Source of the DNA: a virus
Length of the DNA stretch: 20,829 nucleotides
Strand: one strand, 5' to 3'
Virus record (IMG/VR): IMGVR_UViG_3300010370_000302
Span: 1-20,829 of that record
How positions within the stretch are numbered: the first letter of the stretch is position 1; every line of letters begins with the position of its first letter. The position numbers and the translations under genes were made by a program. A model generated the notes under the pieces. That model saw only the letters and a list, made by a program, of their open reading frames with translations. It was not told where the DNA came from and ran no database searches. Positions 1-6,237 of the stretch are shown here, piece after piece.

Positions 1-107
1 ACATAGCCATCTACTTTGGCTGTGTGGAAGAGCCTCTTGTATCTGGTGAATCGGTGAGGAGGTAGCTGATACTTCCGGCAGAAGTCTGATACTTTCAATA
101 AGTCCAT
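1..107 (-). CDS. Partial leftward gene, N-terminal 35 codons of an unknown protein
   Basis: The reverse strand is open from an ATG at 107 to the window edge. The product begins MDLLKVSDFCRKYQLPPHRF and is rich in basic and aromatic residues. The start is like the first helices of a small helix-turn-helix protein, but too little is visible to assign a family. A TAnnTTTG box (TACTTTTG, read 133 to 126 on the minus strand) lies 18 nt upstream, which supports a real transcription unit divergent from the nuclease gene at 148. The gene continues beyond the left end. Being alone on this strand next to the early-type genes, it could be a regulator, but that is only inference. Confidence 0.55.
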   Translation of the reverse strand, partial: MDLLKVSDFCRKYQLPPHRFTRYKRLFHTAKVDGY

Positions 108-117
108 AGAATTGGTT

Positions 118-125
118 TAGGTTTG
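118..125 (+). promoter_or_regulatory. Candidate -7 promoter element for the rightward left block
   Basis: TAGGTTTG matches the Bacteroidota -7 consensus TAnnTTTG and lies 22 nt before the ATG of the VRR-NUC gene. No convincing TTTG -33 box is found 19-21 nt further upstream. It directly abuts the leftward -7 element at 126-133. Confidence 0.45.
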
Positions 126-133
126 CAAAAGTA
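126..133 (-). promoter_or_regulatory. Candidate -7 promoter element for the leftward gene at 1-107
   Basis: Read on the minus strand this is TACTTTTG, a match to TAnnTTTG, located 18 nt upstream of the leftward ATG at 107. The extended 12-mer CACTTACTTTTG (minus strand, 137-126) recurs exactly upstream of the other leftward gene (20602-20591), which strengthens the promoter call. Confidence 0.5.
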
Positions 134-147
134 AGTGCAAAAAAATA

Positions 148-558
148 ATGCCGGGCATATTTTTCGACATGGTAATCCAAGAGCCAATCAGACCTAACCC
201 AGACTTCAAGAAGTATGTTGGTACTGAGGACAATTTCCAGAAGGCAGTAGCCAGATACCTAGACACTATAGGAGCTTTCTGGTTTCACTGCCCTAATGGT
301 GGCTCAAGGAATGCTATAGAGGCAAGCAAGCTCAAGGGCATGGGAGTAAAGGCTGGCATACCCGATTGCTTGGTGCTAGATCAGCGCAGAGGCTACTCAG
401 GTCTGGCAATTGAATTGAAGGTAGGCTACAACAAGCCATCAGAGAGCCAGATGGATGTCCTTGATAAATTAGTACATAAGAATTGGCTAGTCATTGTCTG
501 CTGGTCTTTGGATGAAGTAATCACTATGATAGATTGGTATTATGAAGATAAACAGTAA
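148..558 (+). CDS. VRR-NUC domain nuclease
   Basis: The 136-residue product is a single-domain VRR-NUC (PD-(D/E)XK superfamily) nuclease. Visible signatures are PNGGSRN around residues 49-55, GIPD with the metal-binding Asp at 73, the E-x-K core at E89/K91, and Gln101 in the following helix. In this family small phage proteins of about this length act as structure-specific nucleases on branched DNA or as replication and recombination accessories. The specific substrate here is inferred, not shown. An alternative start at 169 (MVIQEP) is possible; 148 is kept because an A-rich stretch precedes it and a promoter-like element lies at 118. The 3' end overlaps the next gene by 17 bp, so the two are probably co-transcribed. 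Confidence 0.85.
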   Translation: MPGIFFDMVIQEPIRPNPDFKKYVGTEDNFQKAVARYLDTIGAFWFHCPNGGSRNAIEASKLKGMGVKAGIPDCLVLDQRRGYSGLAIELKVGYNKPSESQMDVLDKLVHKNWLVIVCWSLDEVITMIDWYYEDKQ

Positions 559-1099
559 TGGCTTTTGGGAGAACCAGACCGGAGTAGGCCATGCCTATGA
601 TGCAAAGCTTGCACATGCAATCCTGATGCTCATCAGGAGAGAAGGTGTAGCTACTCTTGTTGACTTTGGCTGTGGCAAGGCTGACTATGTTAAGTTATTC
701 AAGAGGCATGGCATTTATTGTGAAGCTTACGATGGCAACCCTCACACCTATGAGCTTTCTAATGGCCTAGGTTCGGTGCTTGACTTGTCTCAGTATGTAG
801 ACCTAGATGAAGGCTTTGACTGCGTAATGAGTCTTGAAGTAGGCGAACACATCCCGGCAGAGTTTGAGCAGATATTCATAGGCAACCTATGCAGGCACTC
901 ATTTAGACCAGGAATAATCATCCTCAGCTGGGCAATCCCTGGGCAGGATGGAGATGGGCATGTCAATTGCCAGCCTAATGAGTACATCATTGAGCAGATG
1001 CTATCCAGAGGCTATGAGCTGGATGATGTAGCCACTGCCAAGCTCCGAAAGGCAGCTTCTTTACCTTGGTTCAAAAACACTATAATGATATTCAGATGA
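542..1099 (+). CDS. Class I SAM-dependent methyltransferase
   Basis: The 185-residue protein has a Rossmann-fold methyltransferase layout. Motif I is VDFGCGK at residues 40-46, an acidic end of strand 2 is at Asp64 (EAYDGNP), and motif IV is FDCVMSLEVGEHIP at about 92-105. A further strand (IIILSW, 125-130) leads into PGQDGDGHVN. This resembles small-molecule or type-11-like methyltransferases; no DPPY or NPPY motif of N6-adenine DNA methylases is seen. The substrate is therefore unknown. It might be a modified nucleotide, a glycan or a small metabolite. The start overlaps the nuclease gene and the stop overlaps the next start (ATGA at 1096-1099), indicating translational coupling in one operon. 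Confidence 0.8.
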   Translation: MKINSNGFWENQTGVGHAYDAKLAHAILMLIRREGVATLVDFGCGKADYVKLFKRHGIYCEAYDGNPHTYELSNGLGSVLDLSQYVDLDEGFDCVMSLEVGEHIPAEFEQIFIGNLCRHSFRPGIIILSWAIPGQDGDGHVNCQPNEYIIEQMLSRGYELDDVATAKLRKAASLPWFKNTIMIFR

Positions 1100-1248
1100 G
1101 TAAGTATCAGGACTTTCTAATCTTCTGGCTGTGGGTACATGGAATTTTTTTTCTTGTCCTCTTGTCATTGTCATTATTTGGCAAAATATTTGCAAAAAAA
1201 AATCTAACCAATGACAGAACTACAGACATTACAGACCCAGCTGGCTGA
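1096..1248 (+). CDS. Small single-pass membrane protein
   Basis: This is a 50-residue protein. The ATG at 1096 overlaps the methyltransferase stop in an ATGA junction and is preferred to an upstream in-frame ATG at 1066, which would run 34 bp into the methyltransferase gene. Residues about 7-28 form one strongly hydrophobic, aromatic-rich membrane segment, followed by a basic stretch and a polar acidic tail. No family is recognised. A role in lysis or host takeover is possible from its size and membrane location but is not supported by a specific motif. It overlaps the next gene by 38 bp. Confidence 0.6.
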   Translation: MSKYQDFLIFWLWVHGIFFLVLLSLSLFGKIFAKKNLTNDRTTDITDPAG

Positions 1249-1495
1249 TTGCCGGAGGCACTCTGACAATCACAGGCGGTCAAGAGACTACCATAAGGAG
1301 ACTAATGCTGCTCTTCGGAAAGAGATTGAAAAGCTCAATGAGGACATTGAGTATTGGCACACTGAGCATGATCTTTTAGCCGATGACTTAGTAGAGTCTA
1401 AGAGGCATCACAATGCCTGGGCAACCATTGGAATAGTGCTGATGTGCTATGGATTAGCCATTACAGTACTTTTTGTTTGGGCAATTAGAATGTAG
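1211..1495 (+). CDS. Coiled-coil protein with C-terminal membrane anchor
   Basis: The 94-residue product begins MTELQTLQTQLADCRRHSDN. Residues about 1-65 are charged and heptad-like, predicting a coiled coil, and residues about 70-91 are one hydrophobic membrane segment ending in WAIRM. The topology, cytoplasmic coil with C-terminal anchor, differs from an i-spanin, which has an N-terminal anchor. No family is recognised. It overlaps the preceding small membrane protein gene in another frame, and its 3' end carries the -33 box of the promoter at 1476-1506, so the next transcription unit starts from inside this gene. Confidence 0.65.
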   Translation: MTELQTLQTQLADCRRHSDNHRRSRDYHKETNAALRKEIEKLNEDIEYWHTEHDLLADDLVESKRHHNAWATIGIVLMCYGLAITVLFVWAIRM

Positions 1496-1506
1496 TTATA
1501 TATTTG
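1476..1506 (+). promoter_or_regulatory. Bacteroidota-type promoter before the replication genes
   Basis: TTTG at 1476-1479 is separated by exactly 19 nt from TATATTTG at 1499-1506. This fits the known Bacteroidota sigma-ABfr consensus (TTTG about -33, TAnnTTTG about -7). Transcription would start near 1511-1514, at the structured leader. It is the best two-part promoter match in the window. Confidence 0.7.
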
Positions 1507-1510
1507 TGCA

Positions 1511-1520
1511 GGCGAAAGCC
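1511..1520 (+). other. GNRA-type mini-hairpin at the predicted 5' end of the leader
   Basis: GGCGAAAGCC can fold as a 3-bp stem closed by a GAAA tetraloop. It sits at or within a few bases of the transcription start predicted from the 1499-1506 -7 element. It is followed by CCCCCGATTGAGACCCGGG, which offers further GC pairing. A role in stabilising the RNA 5' end or in leader folding is inference. Confidence 0.35.
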
Positions 1521-1550
1521 CCCGATTGAGACCCGGGTAAAATAAAGGAT

Positions 1551-1646
1551 ATGAAAAATATTAAAGCCCCATTCGGTCAGTACATGTCAGCCTACTCCTT
1601 GGCTGGTCTCAACATGGAAAGCCGGATGGGGTTTTTTTTATTATGA
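1551..1646 (+). CDS. Possible 31-residue leader peptide upstream of the replication gene
   Basis: An ATG at 1551 opens a 31-codon frame (starting MKNIKAPFGQYMSAYSLAGL) whose TGA at 1644-1646 overlaps the ATG of the replication gene at 1643 (ATGA). The A-rich segment AATAAAGGAT lies just upstream, as for other genes here. The frame runs through the entire hairpin at 1563-1635, so ribosome passage would disrupt that fold. It may be a real small protein, a leader peptide used for coupling or attenuation, or a chance frame within a structured RNA. No family is recognised. Confidence 0.35.
   Translation: MKNIKAPFGQYMSAYSLAGLNMESRMGFFLL
1563..1639 (+). terminator. Long hairpin followed by T8, terminator- or attenuator-like
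   Basis: The arms AAAGCCCCATTCGG (1563-1576) and CCGGATGGGGTTTT (1622-1635) pair over 14 bp including two G-U wobbles. Inside are CATGT/ACATG (1583-1587 with 1612-1616) and CAGCC/GGCTG (1588-1592 with 1601-1605) around an 8-nt loop. Eight T residues (1632-1639) follow. The hairpin lies between the promoter at 1476-1506 and the start codon at 1643, so it would end a transcript of about 125 nt or attenuate the replication operon. Confidence 0.55.
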
Positions 1647-2290
1647 AAAGCAGAGATTCAATGGTGCTTTACAGGAGCTTTTATGATGCCATAAAGTTGC
1701 TCCCAGATGACACACAATTAGAGATTTTTCGGGCAATTTTTGAGTTCGGGCTTGATGGAATTGAGCCTGAACTATCAAACAGTGCCAAACCATTCTGGCT
1801 ACTTATTAAGCCTAATCTTCAGGCCAATAGAACCAAGTGGGAAAGCGGAAGCAAAGCAAAACGGAAGCAAAACATAAGCAAGACCGAAGCAAGACCGAAG
1901 CAGAAGGCAAGCAAGAGTGAAGCTAATGTAGATGTAGATGTAGATGTAGATGTAGATGAAAATGTAGATGTCAATGTAAATGCTAAAGGTAAGTATGACT
2001 TATCAGGCTATGGTCAGATGGCATACCTAGTCCAGAGATGGCTTGACTATAAGAAGTCAATTAAGGACAGTTATAAATCTCAGGAGTCACTTGATATGTT
2101 TGTCAAGAAACTTATTAACTACTCAAGTGGTAATGCTCAATTGGCTGAAGAAATAATTGAGACCTCTATGGCTAATCAATGGAAAGGAATCTTCGAACCT
2201 AAAAACAAAAAAAACGAGCAAACCCAAGAAGTTCCGGCCGGCCGGTCGCATCGTTTGCACGAATCATTTACATTTACCCCAAACCAATAG
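1643..2290 (+). CDS. Replication protein, DUF6291-like, probable helicase loader or replisome organizer
   Basis: The N-terminal part (about residues 5-75) has the pattern YRSFYDAIKLLPDDTQLEIF followed by a conserved-looking PFWLLIKPNLQANRTKWESG, resembling DUF6291 domains of phage replication initiators. A Lys-rich linker then runs into a VDVDVDVDVD repeat at about residues 95-112. The C-terminal part (about 118-185) resembles DnaD/replication-protein C-terminal modules, with a WLDYKK motif, repeated basic helices and NQWKGIF. Such proteins bind origin DNA and bring the helicase; this is inferred from architecture and from the adjacent dnaB gene only 2 bp downstream. The start overlaps the small leader frame and lies 3 nt after a T8 hairpin, so its expression is probably controlled by that leader. 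Confidence 0.65.
   Translation: MKSRDSMVLYRSFYDAIKLLPDDTQLEIFRAIFEFGLDGIEPELSNSAKPFWLLIKPNLQANRTKWESGSKAKRKQNISKTEARPKQKASKSEANVDVDVDVDVDENVDVNVNAKGKYDLSGYGQMAYLVQRWLDYKKSIKDSYKSQESLDMFVKKLINYSSGNAQLAEEIIETSMANQWKGIFEPKNKKNEQTQEVPAGRSHRLHESFTFTPNQ
1925..1984 (+). repeat. Hexanucleotide tandem repeat (GATGTA) inside the replication gene
   Basis: Four perfect GATGTA units at 1931-1954 are flanked by degenerate units of the same 6-bp period (AATGTA, GATGAA, GATGTC). They encode alternating Val-Asp/Asn residues. Because the unit is 6 bp, slippage would change linker length without breaking the frame. Confidence 0.85.
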
Positions 2291-2292
2291 AA

Positions 2293-3633
2293 ATGAAATT
2301 CGAAGAAGATGAACTAGAGAGGCAAGTCCTCTCAGCTATGATGCTCTCTCCGGAGGATAGGCTCACAGCTTTCCAAGTATTACCAACCATTGACTGCTTC
2401 CAAGTAGACAAGCATCGCATAATAGCACAGGCAGTGCAGGCTCAGCAAGATGCCGGCGAGCCTGTTGACCTAGAGACAACAGTAGCCACTATCAAGAAGT
2501 CTGGCTTAATAAAGGAGGCCGGAGGCATCAAGTACATTGCTCAAGTATTCTCAAGCCTCAAGTCTCCTGGTCATATAGAGGTTCACTGTCGGTACTTAGT
2601 TGAGCAGTACATCAGAGCCAAGCTCTATGGCATCAGTATGCAGCTGCTGCAGGAGTCTCAGGCTGACTCTGGTGATGTCTTTGAGATATACTCCAAGTAT
2701 CAGACTAAGCTTGATGCACTTTTTGCATCTTCCATTACCAAAAATGATGATGACTTCAAACAGCAGCTCATTGAGTCATCTAACCAATGGCTGACAAGTA
2801 AGCCAGGAGAGATAGCCGGACACCGGACAGGCATAGCTGCACTTGACAAGCTATGCGGTGGCCTGACTAACGGAGAGCTTACTGTTGTAGGTGCTAGACC
2901 AGGGCAAGGCAAGACTGCCCTAGTGGTTAGCCTTATCCGCAATCTAGCCAAGGCCGGAGTAGGCTGTGGTATGTTTAGCCTAGAGATGACAAAGCATGAG
3001 CTTGTCCAGAGGCTGGCCTCTCAGGAGTCTAATGTCTGGGCTTACAAGATTAAGCAAGGTGAGCTGAACCAGTATGACAAGAGCGCAATCCATGAGGCAG
3101 TGGGCAGAATGAAAGACTGGCCTATCAAGATAACCGATGAAGGCTATCTCAATATCAGCAAGATTAGAACTAAGGCCACGATGTGGAAGAACAAGTACGG
3201 CATTAAGGTCATATTCGTTGACTACATCGGTCTTGTTAATTCGGTCAACCCAAAGGAGACAAACAGAGTCAATATCATTGGCGAGATAAGCAGAGGTCTC
3301 AAGTTGCTTGCTAAAGAGCTACAGATTCCGGTAGTGGCACTCAGCCAGCTTAGCCGGAGAGTAGATGAGCGAGGAGATAAGATGCCTCTGATGTCTGACA
3401 TTCGTGAATCCGGTTCAGTAGAGCAGGATGCTGATGTCATCTGGATGATGCTCCGGCCTGAGTACTACTTTGAGCCATCAGCCACCACCAAAGTAGGAAG
3501 CACCGAATTACCTAATGCTGGCCTTTGCCTTATAGATCAAGTCAAGATGAGATCAGGCAGCACAGGAATTATACCTTTGCGATTCGATGCCCCATTGATG
3601 CAGTTAAAAGACTATGACCAACATTCACATTAG
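2293..3633 (+). CDS. dnaB: Replicative DNA helicase, DnaB family
   Basis: The 446-residue protein has the full DnaB layout: an N-terminal helical domain (about residues 5-110), a linker, and a RecA-like C-terminal domain. Walker A is GARPGQGKT at 200-208. Walker B is VIFVDY at 306-311. The H3-like SQLSR is at 351-355, followed by MSDIRESGSVEQDADVIW at about 367-384, a hallmark of DnaB proteins. It unwinds DNA ahead of the phage fork as a hexamer with 5'-3' polarity (family knowledge). It starts 2 bp after the putative loader gene and overlaps the following small gene by 20 bp. The length is typical of the family and no key motif is missing. Confidence 0.95.
   Translation: MKFEEDELERQVLSAMMLSPEDRLTAFQVLPTIDCFQVDKHRIIAQAVQAQQDAGEPVDLETTVATIKKSGLIKEAGGIKYIAQVFSSLKSPGHIEVHCRYLVEQYIRAKLYGISMQLLQESQADSGDVFEIYSKYQTKLDALFASSITKNDDDFKQQLIESSNQWLTSKPGEIAGHRTGIAALDKLCGGLTNGELTVVGARPGQGKTALVVSLIRNLAKAGVGCGMFSLEMTKHELVQRLASQESNVWAYKIKQGELNQYDKSAIHEAVGRMKDWPIKITDEGYLNISKIRTKATMWKNKYGIKVIFVDYIGLVNSVNPKETNRVNIIGEISRGLKLLAKELQIPVVALSQLSRRVDERGDKMPLMSDIRESGSVEQDADVIWMMLRPEYYFEPSATTKVGSTELPNAGLCLIDQVKMRSGSTGIIPLRFDAPLMQLKDYDQHSH
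3572..3579 (+). promoter_or_regulatory. Weak candidate -7 element upstream of the small gene at 3614
   Basis: TACCTTTG fits TAnnTTTG and lies 34 nt before the ATG at 3614, inside the 3' end of dnaB. No -33 box is seen, and similar TACCTTTG strings occur by chance within other coding regions (for example near 5240 and 17133), so support is weak. Confidence 0.2.
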
Positions 3634-3895
3634 CATGATACCAGAAGTTTACCAAGGAACAAGCACTTACATCAATGACATGAGATACCACTACATTAAC
3701 ACAGAGATAGGCTACCAAGACTGCATGGATTATCTGACCCGAAAGATTAGCCAGCTAAACAAAAAGATTGTTGACCATCAAGGCCATGACAACAAGAATA
3801 AGTACCTCATGCGCTGGCACAATCAGAAGGCCATCTACGAGGCAATGCTCAATTACTTATCTTTGCGAAAATTACCGTTATCACAATGCCACTAA
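3614..3895 (+). CDS. Hypothetical protein, 93 residues
   Basis: The protein is soluble, with no signal peptide or membrane segment. The central part (about residues 33-80) is helical and charged, rich in Lys, Asn and His, with a possible short coiled coil around QLNKKIVDHQ. No family is recognised. It overlaps dnaB by 20 bp and the following lysine-rich small gene by 10 bp, and it sits between the replication and packaging genes, so it is probably a small phage accessory protein. Confidence 0.6.
   Translation: MTNIHISMIPEVYQGTSTYINDMRYHYINTEIGYQDCMDYLTRKISQLNKKIVDHQGHDNKNKYLMRWHNQKAIYEAMLNYLSLRKLPLSQCH
3858..3865 (+). promoter_or_regulatory. Candidate -7 element upstream of the small basic gene and terminase genes
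   Basis: TATCTTTG matches TAnnTTTG and ends 20 nt before the ATG at 3886. No clear -33 TTTG is found at the expected distance. If active, it would start a packaging and morphogenesis transcript. Confidence 0.35.
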
Positions 3896-4029
3896 AAAAA
3901 GGTTATTCAGCTAAGACAGTTAGCAGCAACATCAAGACAGAGATGAAGTCAGGCAAGCCTCAGAAGCAGGCTGTAGCTATTGCTCTGTCTGTGGCTAAGA
4001 AGGCTAAGAAGGCAGTGAAAAAGAAGTAA
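3886..4029 (+). CDS. Small lysine-rich protein, 47 residues
   Basis: The frame begins MPLKKGYSAKTVSSNIKTEM and ends in a run of Ala/Lys repeats (KKAKKAVKKK). The middle carries KSGKPQKQAVAIALSVA, a pattern I associate with small basic proteins common in tailed phages (DUF6496-like), whose function is unknown. The tail is histone-like, so DNA association is plausible but unproven. The start overlaps the end of the previous gene by 10 bp and follows a -7-like element at 3858. The stop lies 39 bp before the terminase small-subunit gene. Confidence 0.7.
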   Translation: MPLKKGYSAKTVSSNIKTEMKSGKPQKQAVAIALSVAKKAKKAVKKK

Positions 4030-4044
4030 TCAATAAAAAACAAG

Positions 4045-4056
4045 GGGAGCAATCCC
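4045..4056 (+). other. GNRA-capped hairpin in the terminase small-subunit leader
   Basis: GGGAGCAATCCC folds as four base pairs closed by a GCAA tetraloop in the 39-nt gap before the ATG at 4069. It is followed by CCGGTACTAAAATT, not a T tract, so it is not a terminator. It may influence RNA processing or translation of TerS. Confidence 0.3.
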
Positions 4057-4068
4057 GGTACTAAAATT

Positions 4069-4527
4069 ATGGCAGCACCGAAAGGTAATCAATGTTGGAT
4101 GCTCAGGCTGAAGCATGGGCTAGATGGCAAGTTCAAGACACCAGAGGAAATCCTTGAAAACTTTGAGCAGTATGTTCAGTGGGCTGAAGAAAACCCATTG
4201 ATTGAAGTAGACTTCAGGGGCAAGGATGCAACTGAGGTCAGGCTACCAAAAAAAAGGCTGCTGACCAAAGAAGGTTTTGCCCTTGCTTGTGGCTTCTCCT
4301 GCTGGACTAAGCTATCAGAGTACAAGACCAAATCAAAAGATTTCGGTAGTGTCTTTACACGCATAGAGCAAGCAATCTACACCAGCAAGCTAGAAGGGGC
4401 TGCAAGTGGGCTATTCAACCACAACATAATAGCCAGAGACCTTGGCCTGATGAACCAGGAGCAGGTCAACATGCAGGTCAATGAAGTAATCCTGCCTAAA
4501 GTCTTACGCAAGCCTGAGGCTGAGTAA
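4069..4527 (+). CDS. terS: Terminase small subunit, gp3-like
   Basis: The 152-residue protein has a helical N-terminal region and the motif LTKEGFALACGF around residues 65-76. A C-terminal stretch follows: EGAASGLFNHNIIARDLGL at about 115-133. This pattern is typical of the DNA-packaging protein gp3 family, including the P22-type small terminase. The subunit recognises the phage DNA to start packaging and regulates TerL. The stop overlaps the first base of the TerL start (TAATG), which fits the usual TerS-TerL pair. A packaging initiation site may lie in or near this gene but none can be identified by eye. Confidence 0.85.
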   Translation: MAAPKGNQCWMLRLKHGLDGKFKTPEEILENFEQYVQWAEENPLIEVDFRGKDATEVRLPKKRLLTKEGFALACGFSCWTKLSEYKTKSKDFGSVFTRIEQAIYTSKLEGAASGLFNHNIIARDLGLMNQEQVNMQVNEVILPKVLRKPEAE

Positions 4528-5861
4528 TGGCTCTCTATGACCTGTCCAGCGGTGAGCTGTGGAGTCAGAAGTATCTGCCTGCTCTTGTTGAGCCTAAGAC
4601 CTACAACATCCTATGGGGTGGGGCAGGAAGTGGCAAGAGTCAGACAATGATTCAGATATTTCTGAGCGAAATTATTGACAACAAGGCCAACCAATACCAG
4701 ACTTACTTTGTCATTCGAAAAGTTGCTGCTACCCTGAGAAACTCAGTCTTTGCTGACTTTCGCAATAAGATTAGCCAATGGGGCTTTGAGAAGCTAGTCA
4801 AGGCCAAGACAGGCTACCTTGAGCTGCAGTCAGGCACTAACCGGATAGTGTTCTTAGGCTGTGATGACCCTGAGAAGCTCAAGTCACTCTCTCAGGCTAA
4901 GTACATCTGGATAGAGGAAGCTACTGAGCTAAGCCTAGAGGACTTCACCCAGATAACCCTGCGTCTCAGGGGTAAGTCAGAGCAGCCAAAAAGATTCTTT
5001 TTGACCTTCAACCCGGTCTCCGATAGCCACTGGATTAAGAAGAGGTTCTTTGATGATGTGCCTGCCAAGGAGCAGAACCAGATACTTAGACTGCATGGCA
5101 CTTACCGGGATGCTCTGAACTTCCTTGATGATGAGTATGTCACAAGGATGGAGGCACTCAAGACAGTCAATCAGACCTATTATGAAGTCTATGCCCTTGG
5201 GCAGTGGGGAGTCTGGGATAGGGAGTCACTCTTTGCCTATACCTTTGACTACAGTAAGCATGTCTTTGGTGGCTACATCAAGGCCAATCCTGCCTACCCA
5301 CTCTATCTAGCCTTTGACTTCAATGTAACCAACACATGCGTAGTGTGCCAGTACATCAAGTATGGCAGTGAGGCAGCCAATTATGCCACCATTAATGTCC
5401 TCAAGACCTACCGGATAGGTGACCTTTCAACCCTGTGCCAGACCATTAAGCAGGAGTACCCAGACATGATGTATGTCATCAATGGGGATGCATCTGGAGC
5501 TGCAAGGAATGCCTTCACTCAAGGCAACATTAGTGCCTACCTAATCATCAAGAACTACCTACAGTTGGTGGACATGCAGCTGCAGATACCCAAGGTCAAC
5601 CCTAGCCACATTGCCAGCAGACTCATCACCATCCTGATCTTCCAGAAAGCAAAGATCACGATAAGTGAGAAGGCATGTGCTGCCCTGGTCACCGACCTTA
5701 AGGAGGCCAAGGTAGACAGGCAGGGTAGCCTTGATGCATGGAAGAACAAGAACCCAGACAAGTCACATGCACTAGATGCATTTAGGTATTTCATTTTTTC
5801 TAACTTTGCCGAAATCACCAGCAACTTCAATTTAGAAAAGTATGGCACTATGCTGCAATAA
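4527..5861 (+). CDS. terL: Terminase large subunit (PBSX-type ATPase-nuclease)
   Basis: The 444-residue product contains both motor and nuclease domains. Walker A is GGAGSGKS at about 31-38. Walker B is YIWIEEATEL at about 126-135, and the coupling motif TFNP is at 160-163. The RNase H-like nuclease domain shows its acidic residues at FDFN (D264), GDAS (D321) and HALDAFRY (D417). This is the Terminase_3/Terminase_3C (PBSX XtmB-like) layout. It cuts concatemeric DNA and pumps it through the portal. No residue of the active sites appears lost. The gene overlaps terS by 1 bp and the next gene by 20 bp. Confidence 0.95.
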   Translation: MALYDLSSGELWSQKYLPALVEPKTYNILWGGAGSGKSQTMIQIFLSEIIDNKANQYQTYFVIRKVAATLRNSVFADFRNKISQWGFEKLVKAKTGYLELQSGTNRIVFLGCDDPEKLKSLSQAKYIWIEEATELSLEDFTQITLRLRGKSEQPKRFFLTFNPVSDSHWIKKRFFDDVPAKEQNQILRLHGTYRDALNFLDDEYVTRMEALKTVNQTYYEVYALGQWGVWDRESLFAYTFDYSKHVFGGYIKANPAYPLYLAFDFNVTNTCVVCQYIKYGSEAANYATINVLKTYRIGDLSTLCQTIKQEYPDMMYVINGDASGAARNAFTQGNISAYLIIKNYLQLVDMQLQIPKVNPSHIASRLITILIFQKAKITISEKACAALVTDLKEAKVDRQGSLDAWKNKNPDKSHALDAFRYFIFSNFAEITSNFNLEKYGTMLQ

Positions 5862-6237
5862 CTGCTACCCTATCTGCCAGCCATTCAACAGCTGCCCTAC
5901 TGCTGTCTATATCTATCCACCAACAGGCTACTCTTCGGTGCTTGTTGACATCATTAAGCCCGGTGTTAATGTAGCCATTCAGCAGTTGCTCAGTGTTGGC
6001 ATTGATGGCTTTGTTGAGCTTGACATGGAGGGCTTACCAGAAGGATTCTTTAATGCCTATGCAGGCCAGTACAGCATAGGATTCATTGATCCAGATACTC
6101 ACCAGGTAATTGACTTCATGGGATTAGATGGCAAGATACATGACAGCATCTGCCTTACCTTTCAGGTAGCCTACACCAACCTAGAGACTAACATCATTGA
6201 AATAAACGCAATTAATAATGACACCCTTGAATTATGA
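5842..6237 (+). CDS. Cys-rich N-terminus protein of unknown function
   Basis: The 131-residue protein begins MALCCNNCYPICQPFNSCP, with five cysteines at residues 4, 5, 8, 12 and 18, suggesting a small metal site or disulfide knot. The rest is beta-rich (VYIYPPTGY, FVELDMEGLPEGFF, YSIGFIDPDT) and looks like a small structural domain. No family is recognised. Its place between terL and the tail-assembly genes suggests a virion or tail-related protein. It overlaps terL by 20 bp and the next gene by 4 bp (ATGA), so it is expressed with the structural genes. Confidence 0.6.
   Translation: MALCCNNCYPICQPFNSCPTAVYIYPPTGYSSVLVDIIKPGVNVAIQQLLSVGIDGFVELDMEGLPEGFFNAYAGQYSIGFIDPDTHQVIDFMGLDGKIHDSICLTFQVAYTNLETNIIEINAINNDTLEL

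Noticed and set aside
1066-1095. Upstream ATG for the 50-residue membrane protein
   Set aside because: It would extend into the methyltransferase gene by 34 bp, while the ATG at 1096 forms an ATGA stop-start junction typical of this genome.
1193-1210. A9 run as a possible frameshift joining the two small membrane proteins
   Set aside because: The frame of the downstream gene has a TAA at 1205-1207, two codons before its own ATG, so a slip on the A run cannot fuse them.
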